Assembly: GCA_002943765.1 (NCBI GenBank)
Contig: PQWQ01000018.1
Location: 953,501-1,017,500, forward strand
DNA length: 64,000 bases
Source of the DNA: Psoroptes ovis
Lineage: Eukaryota > Arthropoda > Arachnida > Sarcoptiformes > Psoroptidae
Reading direction: 5' to 3'
In this document: positions 50,201 through 61,217 of the stretch, one piece after another
Layout: each line of letters opens with the position of its first letter
How positions within the stretch are numbered: position 1 is the first letter of the stretch
Made by a program: the position numbers and the translations under genes
Notes under the pieces: model-generated
Told to the model about the DNA's origin: nothing
What the model saw: the letters and a program-made list of their open reading frames with translations, nothing else
Database searches by the model: none

Positions 50201-53200
50201 AAAAATAAAAAACAATTTTTGATCATAAATCATCAAATTGAATCAATTCGAACGCATATATTCAATTCAATTGTATTCAATTCTAGAATTGAATGATCGT
50301 AGATTGAATTGTAAATTCATTTCAATGCGAGAAATTCAAAGCGAGAAATCCATTCAAATGCATAAGAACATTAGATCAGCCAGAATAGAATCTCAAAACA
50401 TTCAAAAACAAAACGATCATTGATCATCAACAACAACAACAACAACGATTTTCTTCGATTGATTCAACGACTTATTGTTGTTGTTGTTGTTCTTGTTGTT
50501 ATGTTCATTGATTGTAATTATTACTATGATTTTGATTATGACTATTGTTGTTGTTGTCGTTGTTTATTTCGAGTTAATTTATTATTCTTATTCTCTCTGT
50601 ATGTATTGAATGAAATCAAATAGTCGATTGTGTGAAATTAATTTCATTCAACGATTATTTCGTTTCTTATTCGAATTCAATTCATTAATATTTTGCTCTA
50701 TTTATTGTGATGATTCTTTTGTTGTTTATTTCGTTGAAAAATACATGATAATTTAATTCTTTTTAATGATTTATCGAATCCACTATTCGATATATTTTTA
50801 TATGGTGTCCATATTTGATTTCCAAATTGTAAACAATACAAATTATTGCTCACTTAGATCATACATCTGTATCTGTATAAATAACTTAATTACAACACAA
50901 TCACAATCGTAAATATTGTGATCATTATTATTATCATCATTGATTATGGTATCCATTATTACACATTAAATAAATTCAGTCATTTGAAGTCATTCAGTCT
51001 ATGTATGTGTGTGTGTATGAGTGTGTTTGAATTTCTATCCATAGAATCCATTTCAATTCTCTGTGAATCATTATTGTTATTTTTGAAACGTCATCATTAT
51101 ATGTTAGAATACATAAGAATATGTTTGATATTTTTCCTTATTCGATTCCTATTATTATTATTATTATTATTATGATGTGCTAACATTATATTATCTAATG
51201 AATAATAAGAATCATAATTTTGAAAAATTCTTTTTCAAAAAAACAAAACAATTTAAATTGTTAGATTCACTGATTGAGAATTCTGAGTAGAATTTTACGC
51301 TGAAATTCAGCTCAGCAATCCTTGGCTGAATTCAATCATGTTTCCTACGATCCATCCGGCCTTGAATTATGACCGGTAAAATATGCTCCAAAGCGAGAAA
51401 GAAATCCTTAGAATTATCATTATTAGCTCGTAGTATTATTAAACATGTTTGTCCATGGGTTTATTATCATTACCATTTTATTATCGTTCAGCCATCATCA
51501 TTTCAATTCAATGTCTCAATATGACCATATTTCAATTTTAAATTTGTAGCAAAATGCTCCCTCTCAAATCAGCGCAAAAAATAAAATAAATAAATAAATA
51601 AATCCATTAGGGTTAATAATAGAGTTCAAATCAAATCCAAAATTCAAAGATAATGTCTTTGTTCTTGCTAATGTTAGCCAAATAATAATGATGACTTCAA
51701 TATTTGATTCATTCAATAAATGGTCATTTGTTCATTGTTGTTGTCGAATGATCATTTACCATTAGGACCCAGTATTAGCCTTATTACCACCACAAACAGT
51801 AGCAAACAATCAGCAATAGCGATTTGCTAGAATGTAACCAATCATCAAATTTAAATTTTTCTAAAAATTTCATAATAATAATGTGACCAAAAATGTATCA
51901 TCAATGAACCAAAAAGAATAGTCATAGAGATAGATAGATAAATAAATCAAATCAAATGGGACAAAACACATTGAATTCAATTTTTGAACTTTTTCTCCGA
52001 GAAAAAAAACTTTTCCCATTGTAATCTATCGGGGTCTATTGAACTGATGGTGTCCACGACCACCATCACCAGCAGCAACATTGACCTCGTCGTAGTCATC
52101 TTCGACGTCGACCAGCAAATCAATAGTCTTAAGCTACAAACAAAACATATAAAATACAGAAATCGATAATTTGAAATTTTGAAAAAATTTTTTTGAAAAA
52201 TTTCAAAAGAATTTCAAAGAATTTGAAATTTTCTCTTTTTTATTTGAAATTCTATTGTCCCATAGACTTTTCATTGTTATTTTTATTATTATTATCATTG
52301 AAACAAATCAAACAAATAGACAAACAGACAAACAAATAAACGAATTGAAACTTATTTACTGGTCGATTGAATTTTTTGAAAAAATTTAAAAAAATCGCCA
52401 ATTTTTCAAAGTTTTGAAAGTTTTCTGAAAAATCAACCAAATCATTGAATCATTTGCAGAATTATGAACTATTTGAAGGAACAAACAAACCAAAATCAGC
52501 GAGAATCAGTTGATCGAATACAATTGTCTATTGTCCATCTTTCGATTGTCTGTGCATTCGTCGGTGGTAAAGTTTTGTGACTTGAATTGATTTAATTTTA
52601 TTGATTCTCTGGCGATTTTGTAGCGATTCTGTGGTTGATGATTAACAATAGTGATCTTAGTGTTTTTTTATTATTTCGATTTCGATTTTGATTTTTTTTA
52701 AAATTTTGATTTCGTTGAAAAATCAAGCGCAAAAACTAATCAAAATACAATAAAATACAATGATCGAAACACTGAAAATATTTGATCAAACAAATAGTCG
52801 AACCCTAATAATAAAATACATTAAATAATACAATTATAAATGATGTTGAACAGTCAAAGAATAACCAAAGAATGACCAGAGAATAACCAAAGAAAAATCA
52901 AATCAAAAGTCGACAAATGATTTTTAATGTTTGATGTTTGATTTAAATGTGTGGATTTGATTGATTCCTACCAATTATATTGAGTGCAGTCAATGATTAT
53001 AAACTTTTAAATGAATTTTTGGTCAATTTTCCTTACGAATTTATTACGCATTTTTTATATTGGAATTAACAACGATTCTTTAACAATTGATTCTGCGGTA
53101 TCTTCTTAATAATTCCATGGTAGAAATGACTGAGATTCTGGGCTAGAATCAAACCAAGTCCAGTGGATTCACAGAATTCTTAGCTCCAGAATTTCTCGGG

Positions 53201-56200
53201 TTTTTATTTTGAAATTTCTCAAAAAAATATTTATCCCACACACATTTTCACTGTGGATCGATACTATTTATTTGCTTCGATATTTGTCTATTTACTTTTC
53301 CATAAAAAAAAACATTTCCTGATCGATGTAATCAAATCAAATCAATAAAAAATCAATCAATCAATGATCGATTAAGGGTCAATACACACACACACACACA
53401 CAATCACAGTGCCATTACTGACTGATATTCGGTGATATTCAATGGACACCGCCCATTGATTTATCATTGATTTGATTGATTTTATTTTTCTAGTCACAAT
53501 TTTTATGAATGACGTCATTTATAATCATTCATCTTTGAATATCTCATTGATCAATAACATCATATATCACCATTGCCCATATACCACCATAGACTTGCAT
53601 TGATTAAACGCCCACCATTTTTACTTGGTCTCATCTCGAATAATTATTATGATCCATATCACTCTGGATTGCTCCATTAATCAACCGGCTTCATGGGGTC
53701 TAACCCTGTCATATAACGTGGGATCGATCGAAGATTCCCTGGCGCCCAGTGACCGACCGACCAGCCGAGTGGATCCATCCACTCGGTGTAATACTCCGAG
53801 TAGACTGAGACCACTAAGCCATTGACGACTCCACGCATTCATTGAGATAGTTCTTGGTGAATCAATTAAAATTGATTTTCATCATAATCATTGATTATCA
53901 TTATCATTGATTATTTTCATATATCATTGAGTATATGAATCGATAATTTTGATTCCATCGTTTCATTCAACCCACTTAACTGGTCAAAGACATTTGATTC
54001 GTATCATGGATCCAATCGAAATTCATATTTCAGATACATATGATTTCATATGAGTTTGATTGATTTTTTTCTTCTCCAAATTTCGATCATGATCTCGATC
54101 GAATTTGAATCGAACAACCAATTTTCATGAATGACCCTTTTTTTAAGTGAACCAATAAATCAAAGATTTCGATCGAAATCGATTTCATTTTGATTTGATT
54201 TGGTTCCATTTCGGTTATTTGAACCGGCATTCGGATAAATTTCGCCAAAATTATTCAATGATTTCGATTTTTTGGGTTGTCTTCCCCATCTTACCCCCTC
54301 TCGCCCCCTCTGAAGATCAAATTTCGATCGACATTCTCCTTCCCCTTCGAATAATTTCGATTTTACCATTGATTTACTCGAACCACCGTCACCACCACTT
54401 AGACACATGAATACATTGCTTAGTTGATCGATATATTTGTCATAATAAACGATGATGATGATGAGATGACATCGATTAACCGACCGTCGAAGTTACCGAA
54501 GTTGGTACACAGCCGAGAATCGATCAATGGATCGAATTTTTTCCACCGCCGCCGCCAACGACAACAACAGGTCATCATTATGTTTCATTGGATCGATTAA
54601 TCAATGAAAAAAAATTGTTCAATCGATGATCGTGATCAACAATGCTGAAGATGTTTCGGAATCTTCGTTTGTTTCCCTGACCATTTGTTGATCATTATTG
54701 ATTGGAACCATTGTCTTATGGCTCCAAGACCCTATAAAATCCCGAAGTGGTGATATATGGCTCCCTAGAAAAAAAATCTTCCCGAAAATTTTCTTGCATT
54801 ATGATTGGTCGATATTGTTCTTGGTTGGTTGTTGGCGTTTGTGTTTCGGTGTATGTTCAAGAGTTTGCCAGTTTGGCATAATTTTCGGTGTCAAAGAAAC
54901 TATAAGCCACATACCCCCACAACGAATGTATAGCCTTGTATGTGTGTTTATGTTTGAAGCTTCATATACAAGATGCGATCGATTGAGATGGCGCCTAATT
55001 TCACAAACATCTGAAAGCCGAATGGTTGAAAGTTGCGCCCAGAATTTCACCACTGTGTACATTACTATATACACGAATATATTCAACGTGAATATGTATG
55101 AATCAATGGATTCGTATGACGCCCAAATACACAGTAACGAAATGAATCTGAATTGAATTTGAAAAAATTCATTTTTGAATGAAGAATCATTATTAGAACA
55201 GGGACTGAGAGATAAAGAGCGAGACATAATGAATTTGGGCGCCATTCAATGATTCCATTATGGTTCCATGGGACCAGAATAGATTCTTGAACATTTTAGA
55301 CCGTTTTCGGACCCATTTCGGGCCATCATTTGGTTTCTTTTGGGTCCATTTGGGGCCCATTTGTACCGTCATCTCCATACCAATCATCAGATGATGGCTG
55401 ATGAAAATCAATAAATTCATCAAAAATACATACACATATATACCAATCGTTGTACAATTATTTTCGAATGAAATACAAGAATATTCTGTAAAAATAGCAA
55501 AAAAAAAAAAAAATCGATGAAAGTGGCGTTTTATTCTAAAAAGGCAATGCGTACATGGTACATACATACCATATATATGGGTTGTCCCATAAGTTCTTGT
55601 CGTTTTTCAAATTTTTTTTTCAATCAAAAAACGGCAAGAACTTATGGGACAACCTTATATATATGATCATTGAACAAAACAGACTGAATATTCTGACTTT
55701 TAAAATTTTTTTCCCATACATTTAATATGGTGAATTCATTTATATGGTAGGATATATATATATATGAATGTGATTCTACTGGTCGATTGTCATTGCATGA
55801 TTATTATTATTATTGTTTTGTATCGCTGCCATTGTATCGATTTTATTATTTATATTTTGTTTGTTTGTTTCTGGGATCTCGATCGATTCAAGAATATTTT
55901 TTCATTTCATTTTTTCCATTTTCATTTCATTTCATTCGCAAATACAATCATTATTATTATTATTATTTTGTGATGATGAAGATTTCTCATAGAAAACAAT
56001 GAAGAAGAAGAAGGAAGAAGAAGAAATTTTTGTGTGTGCCATTTCATTGTAAATGAAAATGAATCAATAAATGAAATGAAATAAAATGAATAGAAGGAAA
56101 AGAACATTAAAATCGATACAGTATCGATCCATTCGTGTATTTTAATATGTTTTATCATAGTTTTTGTTTCCCATTCGTATTTGTATTTTTTCTTTGAATA

Positions 56201-59104
56201 TTTTCCATTTATTTCTTCGAATATTCTTGGTTCATCAAAAGAAATTGAAATTGAAATAGAAAATTAACATTTTCTTCAAGAATATTCTTGATCTAAGAAT
56301 ATTAAAGAATATTCTTGGCTCCTTCGTTTCAATTATACGTTTATTCTTGCGAATATCGTCTTTAAATGTTTGATTCTGCAGTCGCAATCTGCGATTCTCA
56401 TATTTCTCATAGCTCATCTGCAAAATTTCCAATAAGAATATTTTCACGAGTAGAATCCAAGAGTCTTAGTTCGATTTCCAACCAGAAAAGTCGAAAATCC
56501 AAGTAGACATTCTGTCGATAGATATTGTCGTTGATTTGTCGTTTGTTCGGTTGATGATTGGCCATCGAAATGGCCATTGAATCGGTCATCCAAAGAATAA
56601 ATGCTTATCAGAATACTTTACACTCGATGAATTTAAAATTCAAACCTTTTGTAAACCCTTTTGTTAACCTTTTTTCTGACCATGTAAAGTGAATTGATTA
56701 ATGGTCAATGAATTAAAATTTTTCTCTGAAACAAAATAGGAAAATGTCAATTTGATTGACATTTGTATTGTACGTGTATTCAATTCCATTTACCATTGTT
56801 CAATGCGACCATTATTCACCAGTAGACCAGTGACACGTTGAAATTCCAAGCATTTTTTTCCTCAAACATTTTGATTCCAGAATTTCACAATGACAACAAT
56901 CACCAACAATCACCACTATCAGTGTCAAAGAATCATGCTGAAAATCACCACCAGTGTCAAAACTAGTCGATACAATCACAAAATGACAAACAAACCAAAG
57001 TAAAACAACCAGAAATTCTTTGAATCTTTGAATAAACAAAAAAAAAATTGATTTTTTCTGTGAAAATTTACGGTATTTTGATTCGTATATTCATTGATTC
57101 AATATGAATGAATGGATAACATGAATGTTCATTATCAGTGATGAATTTTTGTTTTTTTTTGGGTGCATCATATAACCCCATTTGGTACCATTTAAATCGA
57201 AGCTAATTTCATTTAGTGTATTTTAGATTTTTTTTTTTTGCTGATTTTGTCAAATCCTAGAATAAAATTGGTGAAAAAAAAATCAAAAGGGTTAACTGAA
57301 CCGTATGGTGCTGGCGTACAGAATATTCACAATCAAAGCGTTTTTTTTCTGCCAAAAAATTCAAAAAAAAAAAAAATTCGCTAATGAATGGTCATTGTTG
57401 CATAAAAATGTTAAATGAAATTAAAAACATACATCTGATAACATCATGGATAACATTGATCGTGTATTTGATCATGCATTTTTGAATGTCGAAATGTATC
57501 CACATAATTCTGGTTATTCTGATGATTCTGCAACATGCGCTCTCTGGCCGAGAATATTCTTGATTATGGAGTATCGGAGCGTTTTTCTCCCAGTCATTCC
57601 CATTTATTAATTATGGTTTTTTTCTGGCCGTTTAATGATGGTGGTTGCTGGTGGTTATGGTAAAATGGATCCACACTCAATGAGTTGAGAATGGTGGTTT
57701 CGTTTCGATGGTAAATTCATCCATATATATATTCGACCATGAATTCAATGCCTTCAGGCATAGAATATTTGAAATGAATTGCATTTCATTTCTTATTAAA
57801 TTTCATTAGAATTAATTGGCTTGAAATACATATGTTTTTCCACTGTGCTTTGCTGCACTTTCGATCCATGTCCACATTATTGTTTTCGATTGTTGTCATC
57901 ATCAATTGATTCTATGAGTCTTGATGATTTCCATTGATTCATTGTGCGTATGTAGGACCCTGTTTCAATATTACAAATAATTATTGTTCAATTTTTGATT
58001 GATTAGTTTCAATTATCAGTAGTATTATTATCAATACTTGATTATGAGTTCATAGAGTAGAATATTAGAATTGGATTTTGCCCTGAAGCAATCATAATTA
58101 ATAATATTTCTTCCATTTCTATTTTTTCCAATACTTCAGCTTGTAAACGTAAAGAAGAACAACAACAACAACAGCAGCAGCAACAATGTTCAATGGTTGT
58201 CAATGGCTCCGCTGGTGGTGGTGGTCAAGCATCATCAATGGTCAATGGCGGCCCTGGCGGTGGCGGTAATTCAATTATTCATGGATCATCATCAACATCA
58301 ACATTGTCCATGATTAATGGAAATAATGGTCAGCAATCAAATTCAAATCCACTGATACATCATGCATCATCGTTGGCGGCTGCGGCAGCGGCCGCAGCAG
58401 CTGCCGCTGCCGTGTCATCGCCAATAACGTCGTCGTCGATGATTAATTCGAATCAAAATAACCATAAATCACAACAACAACCGCATCATCATCAATCGCA
58501 ATCGAAAAAACCAAGATTAGTATTCACCGATTTACAACGTCGTACACTTCAGGCGATATTCAAAGAAACCAAACGGCCATCCAAAGAAATGCAAATAACC
58601 ATATCCCAGCAGCTAGGGTTGGAACTGTCAACAGTTGGAAATTTTTTCATGAACGCACGACGCCGTTCGCAAGATAAATGGATGGAAGATCCACCACCTT
58701 TGCATCAACAGCAGCAACCAAACAGTAATCATCAACTTAATTCCAACGATAATTCAATATCATCACATAATGGTCAACATTCACAACATCCCCAACAGCA
58801 GCAGCAACAACTCCAACCACCTCCACCGCAATCCCAGCATGCGCATCATCCTCATCATCAGCATCAACAAAATCAACCGCAGCCGCCACCGCATCCAAAT
58901 CATCATATGAATTCGAATAAAAAACTAATCAAACACCAACAACAGCATCAATCATCGAATCTATCATCATCAGCATCGTCTTCGTCTTCAGCATCTTCAT
59001 CATCCGCATCATCAGCATCAACATCGGCAATATCAGCATCATCAACATCGGTACCGACATCGGTGTTGACCATGGGAACCAATGTTATTGTTTCTTGTCC
59101 ATAG
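26287..59104 (+). CDS. onecut: Onecut transcription factor (CUT domain plus divergent homeodomain)
   Basis: Exon 1 is 26287-28489 and exon 2 58140-59104; the join (GCA G|GTAGGT ... TTCAG|CT TGT, phase 1) restores the family sequence LRLAACKRKEE and gives 1055 residues. Residues 1-650 are low complexity (poly-Ala, poly-His, poly-Gln). The single CUT domain spans about 655-735 (INTKELAQRISAEL, QAIFAQRVLCRSQGTLSDLL, KSGRETFRRM). The homeodomain is about 857-916 (KKPRLVFTDLQRRTLQ ... GNFFMNARRRSQDKWM) and has the onecut hallmarks Phe48 and Met50. The protein binds DNA in the nucleus and in animals works in neuronal, photoreceptor and, in vertebrates, liver and pancreas development. Odd: a roughly 120-residue Gln/Gly/Ala-rich linker between the two domains, and the 29.65-kb intron. 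Poly(A) hexamers follow at 59963 onward. Confidence 0.95.
28492..28500 (+). promoter_or_regulatory. CTCF-like AGGTGGCGC overlapping the onecut splice donor
   Basis: AGGTGGCGC overlaps the donor GTAGGT, starting at its third base (28490-28495). This is a closer match to the classical CTCF core than the AGATGGCGC words elsewhere in the window. It may be coincidental. Confidence 0.25.
30992..31010. repeat. Perfect palindrome with Rel-like core
   Basis: TACGGGAAA and TTTCCCGTA flank a single T. The centre GGGAAATTTTCCC resembles a Rel/Dorsal half-site pair. A related 20-bp perfect palindrome is at 40369-40388. Confidence 0.5.
35721..35757. promoter_or_regulatory. 37-bp palindrome of homeodomain-type TAAT sites
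   Basis: Two 18-bp arms (AAATTTGATTAATTAATT and its exact complement) surround one G. The wider region 35680-35930 is packed with TTAATTAAT words, the core bound by many Antp/paired-class homeodomains. Being inside the onecut intron, it is a possible enhancer; AT-rich drift is the alternative. Confidence 0.35.
36808..36887. mobile_element. Mariner-type MITE, 80 bp (onecut intron, first)
   Basis: Ends TTAGGTTGTCCGAAAAGTTC and the near-complement GAAACTTTCCGGACAACCTAA, with TA on both flanks (36806-36807 and 36888-36889). The inner ends continue with TTGCCGATT and AATCGGC. Related to, but distinct from, the CCCATAAG variant at 43816, 45527 and 55577. Confidence 0.8.
37171..37194. repeat. (TG)12 microsatellite
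   Basis: Uninterrupted TG dinucleotide run of 24 bp. Confidence 0.9.
39311..39327. repeat. G/C-rich hairpin
   Basis: AAGGGGG and CCCCCTT pair perfectly around CTA, unusual in such AT-rich DNA. No known element recognised. Confidence 0.55.
40369..40388. repeat. 20-bp perfect palindrome with Rel-like core
   Basis: TTCGGGGAAATTTCCCCGAA is fully self-complementary. GGGGAAATTTCCCC resembles Rel/Dorsal site arrangements. Confidence 0.5.
41173..41197. repeat. Inverted repeat with CACGT arms
   Basis: ACAAACACGT and ACGTGTTTGT pair perfectly across the 5-nt GTCGT. The left junction creates a CACGTG E-box. Confidence 0.5.
41837..41862. repeat. (ATG)n microsatellite
   Basis: Eight to nine perfect ATG units. 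Confidence 0.85.
42242..42268. repeat. (ATCT)n(CT)n microsatellite
   Basis: Four to five ATCT units running into CT units, followed by GGGGACCC. Confidence 0.85.
43816..43895. mobile_element. Mariner-type MITE, 80 bp (family B, copy 1)
   Basis: Inverted ends GGGTTGTCCCATAAGTTCTT and AAGAACTTATGAGACAACCT, TA on both flanks (43814-43815 and 43896-43897). Non-coding. One mismatch separates the arms (CCCATAAG against CTCATAAG). Confidence 0.8.
44893..44961 (+). repeat. Structured dispersed repeat, copy C
   Basis: Hairpin GCCCGAG-CGTGA-CTCGGGC at 44893-44911, followed directly by TTGGCA as in copy B. The 14-nt box ACGTAAATATTCGT is at 44940-44953, and ATTGAAAA stands just before the hairpin. Located inside the onecut intron, same strand as the gene. 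Confidence 0.6.
45261..45301. repeat. Perfect 16-bp hairpin
   Basis: TTATTCGTACATTTTT and its exact complement are separated by the 9-nt loop CCCATTTGA. It has no TA duplication and lacks MITE ends. Confidence 0.7.
45527..45606. mobile_element. Mariner-type MITE, 80 bp (family B, copy 2)
   Basis: Starts TTGGGTTGTCCCATAAGTTC and ends with the near-complement AACTTATGGGACAACCTAA; the inner 22 bp of each arm (GGTTGTCC through TTGCC) pair without mismatch. TA flanks at 45525-45526 and 45607-45608. The loop is T-rich. The whole element would fold into one long hairpin in the onecut pre-mRNA. Confidence 0.85.
49889..49907. repeat. (CA)n microsatellite
   Basis: Nine to ten CA units followed by AACACACAG. 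Confidence 0.85.
51151..51173. repeat. (ATT)n microsatellite
   Basis: Seven to eight perfect ATT units. Confidence 0.85.
53384..53402. repeat. (CA)n microsatellite
   Basis: Nine CA units preceded by AATA. Confidence 0.8.
53687..53820. other. GC-rich island of unknown nature in the onecut intron
   Basis: A sharply bounded segment of high GC in DNA that is otherwise mostly A+T. It contains GACCGACCGACC and a strong inverted repeat, CCGAGTGGAT and ATCCACTCGG, separated by CC (53765-53786), then CTCCGAG shortly after. A 66-codon plus-strand frame (53625-53825) runs across it but shows no recognisable domain. It could be a structured non-coding RNA, a decayed transposon fragment or an alternative exon. 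Confidence 0.4.
54986..54994 (+). promoter_or_regulatory. CTCF-like word AGATGGCGC within the onecut intron
   Basis: Same nonamer as at 25511, here followed by CTAATT. It lies in a locally GC-richer, stop-poor patch (54700-55250). Confidence 0.3.
55577..55657. mobile_element. Mariner-type MITE, about 80 bp (family B, copy 3)
   Basis: Inverted ends GGGTTGTCCCATAAGTTCTT and AAGAACTTATGGGACAACC. Pairing extends further inward with only one T/C difference, through CGTTTTT and AAAAACG. Nearly identical to the copy at 45527. It is inserted in a TATATATA tract, so the exact ends and TA duplication are uncertain by a base or two. Confidence 0.8.
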
Positions 59105-60165
59105 TAAATTCGAAATTCGAATTGAGAATTATCCTTCAAAGACATTCCATTTTGTTACAATTTTAATTAATCAATTGTTATTTATTCATTTATTCTATTT
59201 ATTTGAATTAATTAATCGTTTTTTATCATGTTTTCCGATTGATCGATGAAAAGTACTGGGACATACGACAACACTGAATACACTGAACGATAATGAAAGA
59301 CAGTGGAATGAATTCATCGCAAATATTTTTGAAGAAAAAAATTTTCAATTTCAATCAATAATTGTATCGAACAAAATCGATACCGATAAATATCGATTAA
59401 TTGATTGATTGATTTTGTTTTTATTTTTTTTCTGTTTTTATGTTTTGCTCTGTTTTTCAATCAATTGAAATAATTGTGAAAAAATATTAATGATTATTTT
59501 AAATTAAATTGTGTTTCATTGTCACTTGATGAAAATGAATTTCGTATGTATGCTTCATATGGAATTGAATTCATTTTCCAATTCATATTCCAATCAATTC
59601 TAGTCAACCATTGTTCATTCAATTCTTGTTCAATTCCAATACAAAATATTACATGTAAATACATTCTGACGACCAAACACATATTGAAGCATTGAATATT
59701 TATTATAAGACCATATATTTCCCAATCAAAAATATTATTCAAATTATTTCCATCAACGACGACTACTACAACAACCACCTTCATCGACATAATTATTCGT
59801 TAATTTTAATTATAATTATTTATTTTTAATTTCAGAATATTATTTATTATTCCATCATCATCACCATTCAATTCATTGATTGATTCACACCAACATAATT
59901 ATTATTATTATTATCAATTGTATTTATTTAAAATTCAACAAAAAAAATTGATTGATTGATTGAATAAAATGAATGAATAAATAAATAAATAAATGAATAA
60001 ACGATGAAAACGATTAATTAATTGAATTGAAATTCATTAATGAATAATTTTAATTCATGTTCCCGCTTTCTTAAATTTAAATTTTTTTTTAAATGGTCAA
60101 CGAGTCGCCATCTGTTGGCGAGTGGAAAATTCTGTTTCAGAAAATTAGTTCTTTTGAACGATAGC

Positions 60166-60174
60166 AGATGGCGC
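60166..60174 (+). promoter_or_regulatory. CTCF-like word AGATGGCGC, 3' of onecut
   Basis: AGCAGATGGCGCTT on the plus strand; 50 bp upstream an inverted near-copy (GTCGCCATCTGTT, 60105-60117) faces it. The pair lies about 1 kb past the onecut stop codon. Confidence 0.35.
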
Positions 60175-61160
60175 TTTCTAACTGCAAAAAAATTTTGAAT
60201 TTTCTCAATGAAAATTTTTCGCGCAAAATTTTTTTTAATAATTAAATTTTCATCTTTATAAATTTCAAAAATTCACACATTTTTTCAAGCAAAAACAAAA
60301 TTTTTTTTTGTTGTTTCTATTTTGACAGTATCATCATCATCATCATCATCATTTTAACACTTTGAATACAAAATTTAAATAGCTAAATAGCACGAAATAG
60401 CTGATCGAAGAAAAAAAAAATGAAAAAAAAACAAGATTTTTCGATCTTTCAATTCATTTATTTTTTCAAGTATATTCACAGGTTTTACGTCGTTGATTAA
60501 AAACATTGAAATAATTGATTTTTTAGATTGATTAATCGATCATATCGATCAATGGATTTATTAATCGATTGAATAATTGAATAATTTTCAATTAAATAAT
60601 TTTTAATTAATTGTCATAAATAATTTGTTAATTTTGCAAAGTATTCGAAGGAATTGGTCGAATTATTCGAAATTGTTTTCTTCAGAAACAAACATAAGAA
60701 AAATTTCCAAATTCTTTGTAAAAATATTAATATTTACAATTCAAAATGTAAATATTTTGAAAAGTTTATGAACAATTATCTTTATTTTTATTATTATTTT
60801 CATATATTCAAGTGAATAATAATAATAATCATAAATAAAATCAATTATAATATCACATGTTTACAGTCATCACCAACAGTTGTTATAAGATTGGTAAATG
60901 GTGAATTTCTTGATTATTATTAATTGAAATTACAAATAGCATTCGTATAACATTTATTATTCAATGAATAAATAAATAATTGTCACTTTTTGTAAAAATC
61001 AACAACGAATGATGATACTTGTCCTTGAATGTATATATCGCTGAGTTTTTTTTTCATTTCGCCGATGATGATCATCACCATCCACCATTATCATCATTTG
61101 ACAGAAGTAATAAGTCTTAAACAGATTCATACCGCTTTCGATGTTGCCGTTATTTTAGCT

Positions 61161-61217
61161 GTTGTTCGATACTGTAGCCGTAGTTTGATACTGTAGACGT
61201 TGTTCGATATTGTTGCG
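61161..61217 (+). repeat. 19-bp tandem repeat, three units
   Basis: GTTGTTCGATACTGTAGCC, GTAGTTTGATACTGTAGAC and GTTGTTCGATATTGTTGCG are adjacent. A stray TTTGATACTGTTGC follows at about 61265. No known family. Confidence 0.75.

Larger units (their letters stand above)
28490..58139 (+). other. onecut: Giant onecut intron (about 29.65 kb)
   Basis: Donor GTAGGT at 28490 and acceptor TTTTTTCCAATACTTCAG ending at 58139. The longest open frames inside are about 150 codons, none has a recognisable domain, and they occur on both strands. Contents listed separately: four mariner-type hairpin MITEs, one structured repeat (44893), microsatellites, long perfect palindromes, a GC-rich island (53687-53820), and many copies of GAATATTC and TTAACCCTTT. 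Length and content suggest a reservoir of regulatory sequence; no nested protein gene could be supported. Confidence 0.85.
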
